This document shows, one piece after another, positions 58,560 through 64,000 of a stretch of 64,000 nucleotides of DNA. Position 1 is the first letter of the stretch, and each line of letters opens with the position of its first letter. Below the pieces are notes generated by a model that was not told the DNA's origin, ran no database searches, and saw only the letters and a program-made list of their open reading frames with translations. This stretch comes from Dryomyza anilis (Eukaryota > Arthropoda > Insecta > Diptera > Dryomyzidae), in the NCBI GenBank assembly GCA_951804985.1, contig OX638133.1, positions 23,838,963-23,902,962 of the forward strand. The letters are read 5' to 3'. Position numbers and translations under genes: made by a program.

Positions 58560-59830
58560 ATTTAAAGCTAGGGTCTTGATCTCCTCGGAAAGCATAGGGC
58601 CTCAACAATACATTTCCATCTCGTATGATTTTACGCCATTGTTTTTATTTCATACCAGAATTTGCCAGAGTCCTAAACTTCTAGCTTAGGCTGCGATTCC
58701 ACGTTATTTTTGGACGACCTCTTCTACTACCCTGTGGATTCTACTCAAGGGCTGGCCGACAGATATCTTCCGACTATTTTCGAATCCATTTCCATTTGCG
58801 GAGTTTGATATCAATTAGCGATTGGGATGAGTTTGAATCGCTAATAGAGCTCGTCCTTCGATATTATATTGGGCCACCAAATTCTCAGAATGCGTCGAAG
58901 ACATCTGTAAAACTCTGCAGAGTATTTGTCAAGTATGTAGTGACCAGCCAAATCTCGCAGCCGTAGAGAAGGACCGCCATTAAATTAGATTTCAAAATTC
59001 AAATTTTGGTGTGAGCCTATAACTGCGAAGAGCTCCTTATATTTCGCAGTTGGCCGTATGCGCCTTTCGCCTTTTTGATTCTGTACATTATGTCATACAT
59101 TGCGTTATCTTCTGCTGAGTTTTCACTGCCCAAGTAGGTGAAGCAATCCACCAATTCTACCACCTTGTACTAATTTTGAAGTTTTTACTACTTATTTGTG
59201 TTGATTTTAAGTCTAGCTTTTGCAGACTCAGTTTTGAAATCGTCCAACTTTGTCTGCATATCAGAGTGTTTTACAGAGAAAAGGCAGATATCATCGGCAT
59301 AGTCAAGATCTTCGAGTTGTTCGACGAAGTTTCAGTGTATGCCTCTCTGGTTATCTTGGGTGGTGTTACGCAAAATTTGGTCTTTCACGATTAAAAATAG
59401 AATCGGTGACATAAGACATCCTTGTCTAACGCCGGAATTTGTGCAAACAGGCTCTGACAGACATCCATTATGTAGCACTCTACAGTTGAAATTGTCGTAT
59501 TGCATTTTTATCATAGAAAACAGCTTTGCGGGAATGCCACGATTTTTAAAGGCAGGCCAAATGTTGTTTTCGCGTTTGCCATTCGTTTAATTGTTCGACA
59601 ATGATTCGCAGCATGTTTATTTGATCGACGCATGTCATATTTGCTCGAAACCCAGAATGGTTTTCCCTCAGTGTACTGTCCAAAGAAGAATATATGCGAT
59701 TCAAAAGTACTTTTGAGAGAACTTTCATTGGGATAGATAAGAGCATGATGCTTCTATAATTTTAACATAGAATTACGTCACCATTTTTTGAGGACTTTCT
59801 CAAGGGTACCTTGTAGGCAGTCTCTTGGTA
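58560..59830 (-). pseudogene. Decayed non-LTR retrotransposon, reverse transcriptase region
   Basis: On the minus strand the translation gives LLSIPMKVLSKVLLNRI (59740 on), SGVRQGCLMSPILF (near 59425), and DYADDICLF with the catalytic YADD (near 59305). Later come LLYGCEIW, RILRIWWP and RPKNN-like pieces. Several frameshifts and stops break the frame. It is a LINE-type element; I cannot assign the clade firmly. There is no target duplication or tail that I can trust. Confidence 0.85.
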
Positions 59831-61149
59831 TTTTTTCTTCAGGATAAACAAGATTAAAACATTAAATCTTTGTCACATCATTACAAAGTTCAAAATATCA
59901 GAGTTTTTACATATACTCTTTGACACGGTTTCGAAATAAACGATAAAAAATTACTTGTTCTCAAAATTTACACAATTACTATTTTTTGTATGTGATATTG
60001 TATGTGTTTCGCACCAATACAAAAATGTATGTATATTGTTGATGCCCGAGTCGTTGATTAATAAAATAGAAAATGTGCCCTATTTTTTTTTTGGTTATAT
60101 TTGAGAAAATTGTGTTCCTTGTTTTGCATTAATTGTAATGTTTATAATGATTCACAAAGTAATGCGAAGTTGTGTTTTAAGTTACTTTAAAATTATTAAA
60201 AAAAGAAACAAAAAATGAGCATTTATTTATCTTAGTTGCCCCACTGTATAACGTAGCAAATGTTTGTGTTTTACTCGCATTTTATCGTAAATGCTTTGCA
60301 AACGTTGTTAATTACTAAATAAACGCCGTAGTAGATCGAGTTATATTGCAATTTATAAAATTCCCGTTGTCTTGACACGCAATATAGTATGTGGTTGATA
60401 AGAAAAAAATAAAATAACAAATGTTTTGAATAAAAAGAGGCAAGGCAAAACATGTATACTGCAATGCATATGGATAGCATATCGTCGACACGTCTCAAGT
60501 AGAACCAGTTTTAAATTTTATGGTCAAGCGTTATTACCAAAAAAAAGTACAACGATTAATTGCAGTTGACTCGTTAGCAATTACATGACCACGGGCAACA
60601 AATAGGACTGACGGACGAACTGACTCAGTTACTATGCGTGAGCGTTTTAATTAAAATAATCGCACTGAAGTGCTAATGCGAATTTAAGACATATATCAAA
60701 GAATTGAAACCTTGATTTTGAATTATTTTAAAATAAGATTGATATTAATTGAACAATTAGTTCATTGTTTGCAATCAGTATTATATATTATTGATTGTGG
60801 TGATTGTGAAATAATGTCAGCCGCCGATAATACTGATAATAAATAAAAACTTTCCCTATTATTTAAAGCTAAGGAAAAATAAATAATAAATAAAATAATG
60901 TCAACAGAATAGCAACGTCGAACGTGAGAAGTTTTTAATGCGCTGCGTTTTTTAATTTTATCGCAATACAAATCGCCGTGAAAGGAATGGGACCCAATAG
61001 AAAAATTAATATTTATATTTTTAAAATATAAAACTAGTTTAAGATATAATTAGATATTTTGGAAGAATTTTTTCTGCGAACTAATAAAATGTGGGAATAA
61101 TGAGGTAATAGTTATTATAGGATAGAAGCATTAAATTATTTTAGTCACA
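59831..61149. other. Intergenic, no gene seen
   Basis: The sequence is AT-rich. Nothing was recognised beyond short frames. Confidence 0.4.
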
Positions 61150-62208
61150 AAAAGAATTTCATTCCCGTTTTCTCCACGAACAGATGCATAACTTTATCTT
61201 TCCCACGAATAGAAGCGCATTTATATCTACGAACAAAAGCGTATTTTTAATTTCACCACGAATAAAAGCATATATGTATTTTTGAGATAGATATCCCAAT
61301 ATACCTTTTTGTGGTTATGAAATCACAAAATTTTGATGATGGAGGTGATTTATATATTTTATGACCAAAATTGTTGATTTTTCATTGATGACGTGGTTTC
61401 CAGATGTGTTAGGGTACATTTTTTTGATGAAACTGTTCCAATGAATAATAGATTCACATCCAGGTGCGTCATTGTAATTTTTTTTTTTTTGATGAAACTG
61501 TTCCAATGGGCATAGATAAACATGCATGTTCGATTTGTCCAGAGTCTACTTGCGTCACTGGACATTTTTTTGTTCCTTTAGGATTTACCAGAATCCACTT
61601 GCATCATTGGACATTTTGTTGGAAAAATTTGTTCCTTTTGAATTTTCAAAAACCTAACTGCGACATTGGACCTTTGGGATTTGGCCAGAACCCAACCGCG
61701 TCATTGGGCATTTTCTTTTTTTTTTTGAAAAATTTGTTCTTTTGGGATTTTTTCAAAAAAATGACCAATGACGTCACTGGATTCTGGCCAAATCCCAAAA
61801 AGAACAATAATGCAATGACACAATTGAGTTCTGACCAAATCCCAAAGGAACAAATTTTTACAAAAAAATGTCCAATGACGGAAGTGGGTTCTGGCCATAT
61901 CCCAATGACCTAATTTTGTGCACAAAAAGTCTACATTCTTGAAGAAATATATATGCTTTTTTCTTGGCGAAATAAAAGATGAGCTTTTTTTCGTAGCTAA
62001 ATGTAAAAGTGTTTCTTTTCGTGGTGAAAATAGAGTTATACTACCTTTCATGGCTATAAAACGTATATGCTTCTTTTCTTGGGTATAATAAAAACGTGAT
62101 TGATTTCGTGGGGAAATTGAACGTGTGCTTCTTTTCGTAGTTACGAAAAACGTGCTGTTTTTCGTAAGCAAAATGAAATGTGTGGGTTTTCGTAAGAGGC
62201 GGCAATAT
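61150..62208. mobile_element. Foldback-like element with tandem-subrepeat arms
   Basis: The outer arms are tandem units of about 30 bp: left 61160-61280 (TTTCACCACGAATAAAAGC type) and right 61930-62208, inverted (GCTTCTTTTCGTGG type). The inner arms are units of about 50-60 bp: left 61440-61730 (GTCATTGGACATTTTTTTG, GGGATTTGGCCAGAACCCA) and right 61750-61915, inverted. The centre is near 61745. The right terminus GTAAGAGGCGGCAATA matches the small element at 15651-15789. The open frames on both strands are repeat-derived. Confidence 0.75.
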
Positions 62209-64000
62209 TCAATTATTTTTAATAGATAGTCTATTAAATTAACTTTAAGAAAATACTACATCCTCTTTTATTTTTACAGTATTGTGTATTTATTTATAAG
62301 TTCATTATTTACTCACTGAAAATTCAATTCTACGACTCAAAGGAATCAGAAGCATTTAAATGTTGCTTTTCACTTTTATTACTTATAAACAATAAAAAGA
62401 TTTTTTAAATTTTTGATTTTAAAAATTAAACAATTTTACACAGATAACTTTTTCTATTGGGCAATAATAAATTCAGTTCAATTGAAAACTAATCGCCAAT
62501 GATTTATGTTTGGCACATATGCTCCAACCAGTAAATGATGCCTGACACTAAAATGTAGCGTGCCAATAAATATTAACGATCTGCATAGTAGGAAATAACA
62601 AATGTAAATATTTTTCTGAAGTAGTTGATTTGTGCGCTGTGGCTATTGATGACGCCGTGAGGTGCGGCGACTGCACAGTTCAAGGTGAGCAAATTTATGC
62701 TAAATGAAAAATCAATTTGTGGCATGCAACATGAAGCAGAGTAGGTAAATAAATAGGCTGAAAATAACTTAAAATATTTCGTAGGCATGATTTGTAGATT
62801 GCCTTGAAAATAACACAAAATATAAACAAATCGAAATTGTTTTGCACTAGGTTGATGAAAGCATGAAAGAAAGTTGAAGAAACTGAATAAAGTATTAATT
62901 ATATAAAATACGCACCCTATACAATTCAAAAGAATATAACAGCTGTTGCTGTTACCACGAATGTCTGGTGTCTGGTTAGCAAAATGTTGTATTAAATTTG
63001 GTACAACACAGCCTTTTATAGCGCTCCACCGCCTCGACCAGAGCTGTTGTTTTTTTGTGTCTTGGTTTTTTTTTTGTTTTCCTACACGCACTAATTTCAC
63101 TTTTTCTGACTCTATAATGAAGCACAGCCAGCGAACAACCCAACCAATGTAGGGATTTTGTCGTTCCTATGCGTCCGCACTTCGATTTGTTTTATTCAAC
63201 TGCAAATTTTTTTTGTATGCTATTGCGCTACACGTTTTGTTTATTGTGCGTCGATTGTATTATTTTGGTTTTATCACTTTTTTTTATTATTTTTATCTTG
63301 ATTTTTGTTTTTAAACAGCTTGGCGATGGAGCTACAATGCGCTGCGTGCAATTTTGCGTCTGCTTCGCCGAAAGATTTGTTCAGAAATGTGAGCGAAAAC
63401 GAATTCTGTAAAAAAAAAAAATAAAAACAAGTCAAAATTTTTAAATGTCAGAAACATATGTTTGGCAGCAGGGCTGGCGTTCTACTGCGATTGAAGATAA
63501 TCTATTACTATTAAATCACAGTGGGATTTTTCAGATAAATCTATTACAATTTAACCCAAAGCAGGCAATTCTATTTTTCTTAATAATTTCGCAATGTGCG
63601 AATAAAGACTTGTATTTGGTCAATTGTTTAATATAATAAACATACAAAAATCACACTGTTTTGTCGATATCAGCCACAATTTGGTCGATTAGCCTTTATT
63701 CTTACACGCATAGAAACATATTGTTAGATCCGACAATAAAATAACAATAGGCATGTTCAAAATAGATGCCATTATATTATTGTCATTTCATTGTCGGATT
63801 TGAAAATTTGATTGTTACTTTCGAAATATAATTCAATTGTTGTTTTTAAAAATCTACATTGTCAAATTAAATGCAATTAAATTGTCAGTTGAATGGTTAA
63901 TTCTTAAAAATACATGAAATCAAATAAACCATTTTATATTTTAATGAATTCTATTTATCCACAATTTTAAAAGAATTATAATGAAGATCTCATATTTATA
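62209..64000. other. Right-edge sequence; no supported gene
   Basis: A 175-residue minus-strand frame at 62573-63100 crosses the TATA box and is not recognised. Sequence at 63700-63900 carries ACGCATAGAAACA and repeated TTGTCGGAT and AATTGTCA words, probably a MITE edge. The rest shows nothing. Confidence 0.4.
63013..63020 (-). promoter_or_regulatory. Isolated TATA box TATAAAAG
   Basis: On the minus strand GCGCTATAAAAGGC stands in a locally GC-rich stretch (62995-63045). Which transcript it would serve is unknown. An upstream phtf exon or a small gene at 62573-62788 are options. Confidence 0.3.

Noticed and set aside
61464..62171. Frames of 149 (plus) and 156 (minus) residues
   Set aside because: They run through the tandem subrepeats of the Foldback-like element on both strands.
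62573..63100. 175-residue minus frame as a gene
   Set aside because: It begins upstream of the TATA box and shows no family motif; only its lower part is kept as a weak candidate.

Overview
This window looks like nuclear DNA of a higher fly. It is AT-rich with long stretches of non-coding sequence, genes split by introns of about 56-80 bp, GT-AG splice sites, and families of foldback and terminal-inverted-repeat elements. All three protein genes were recognised by reading their translations against remembered family sequences. They look closest to Drosophila orthologues while the repeats do not, so a schizophoran such as a tephritid fruit fly is my best guess. That placement is inference.

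Gene layout. (1) A minus-strand lysophospholipid acyltransferase gene (oys, MBOAT1/2 type) starts at 38563. Its first coding exon is 38468-38563, and its second and third are 1673-1896 and about 1441-1609. The remaining exons lie beyond the left edge. Almost all of 1897-38467 is therefore one 36.6 kb first coding intron, packed with repeats. (2) A plus-strand, intronless 503-residue transporter of the SV2/SVOP type (major facilitator superfamily) lies at 42015-43526. It is divergent from oys, and a direct repeat carrying TATCGAT motifs sits just upstream. (3) A complete minus-strand phtf gene runs from 57673 to 48147. Its ten coding exons all keep phase and total 3003 nt, giving 1000 residues plus stop. 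It converges on the transporter across a 4.6 kb intergenic gap full of small repeats. The three genes encode membrane proteins of lipid remodelling, solute transport and the endoplasmic reticulum. Nothing suggests they act in one pathway.

Repeats. The oys intron holds palindromic MITEs, two TTAA-flanked MITEs, a degenerate 20-bp satellite that seems to have grown inside a MITE, a satellite of about 320 bp, a tandem array of a CCGAGACAAAA-ended element, Helitron (DINE-1-like) fragments, a 533-bp solo LTR nested in one of them, a 700-bp T-rich tract, and a four-arm hairpin array. The phtf introns hold a 15-bp minisatellite, a MITE with a hAT-type 8-bp target duplication, a DINE-1-like Helitron, and a MITE that ends about 24 bp from a splice donor.

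The right end (57711-64000) carries a tRNA-like SINE, a decayed non-LTR retrotransposon, a Foldback-like element with arms of tandem subrepeats, and an isolated TATA box. I found no clearly new biological system. The most notable items are the huge oys intron, the Foldback-like element and its miniature relative, and the duplicated TATCGAT promoter motif.
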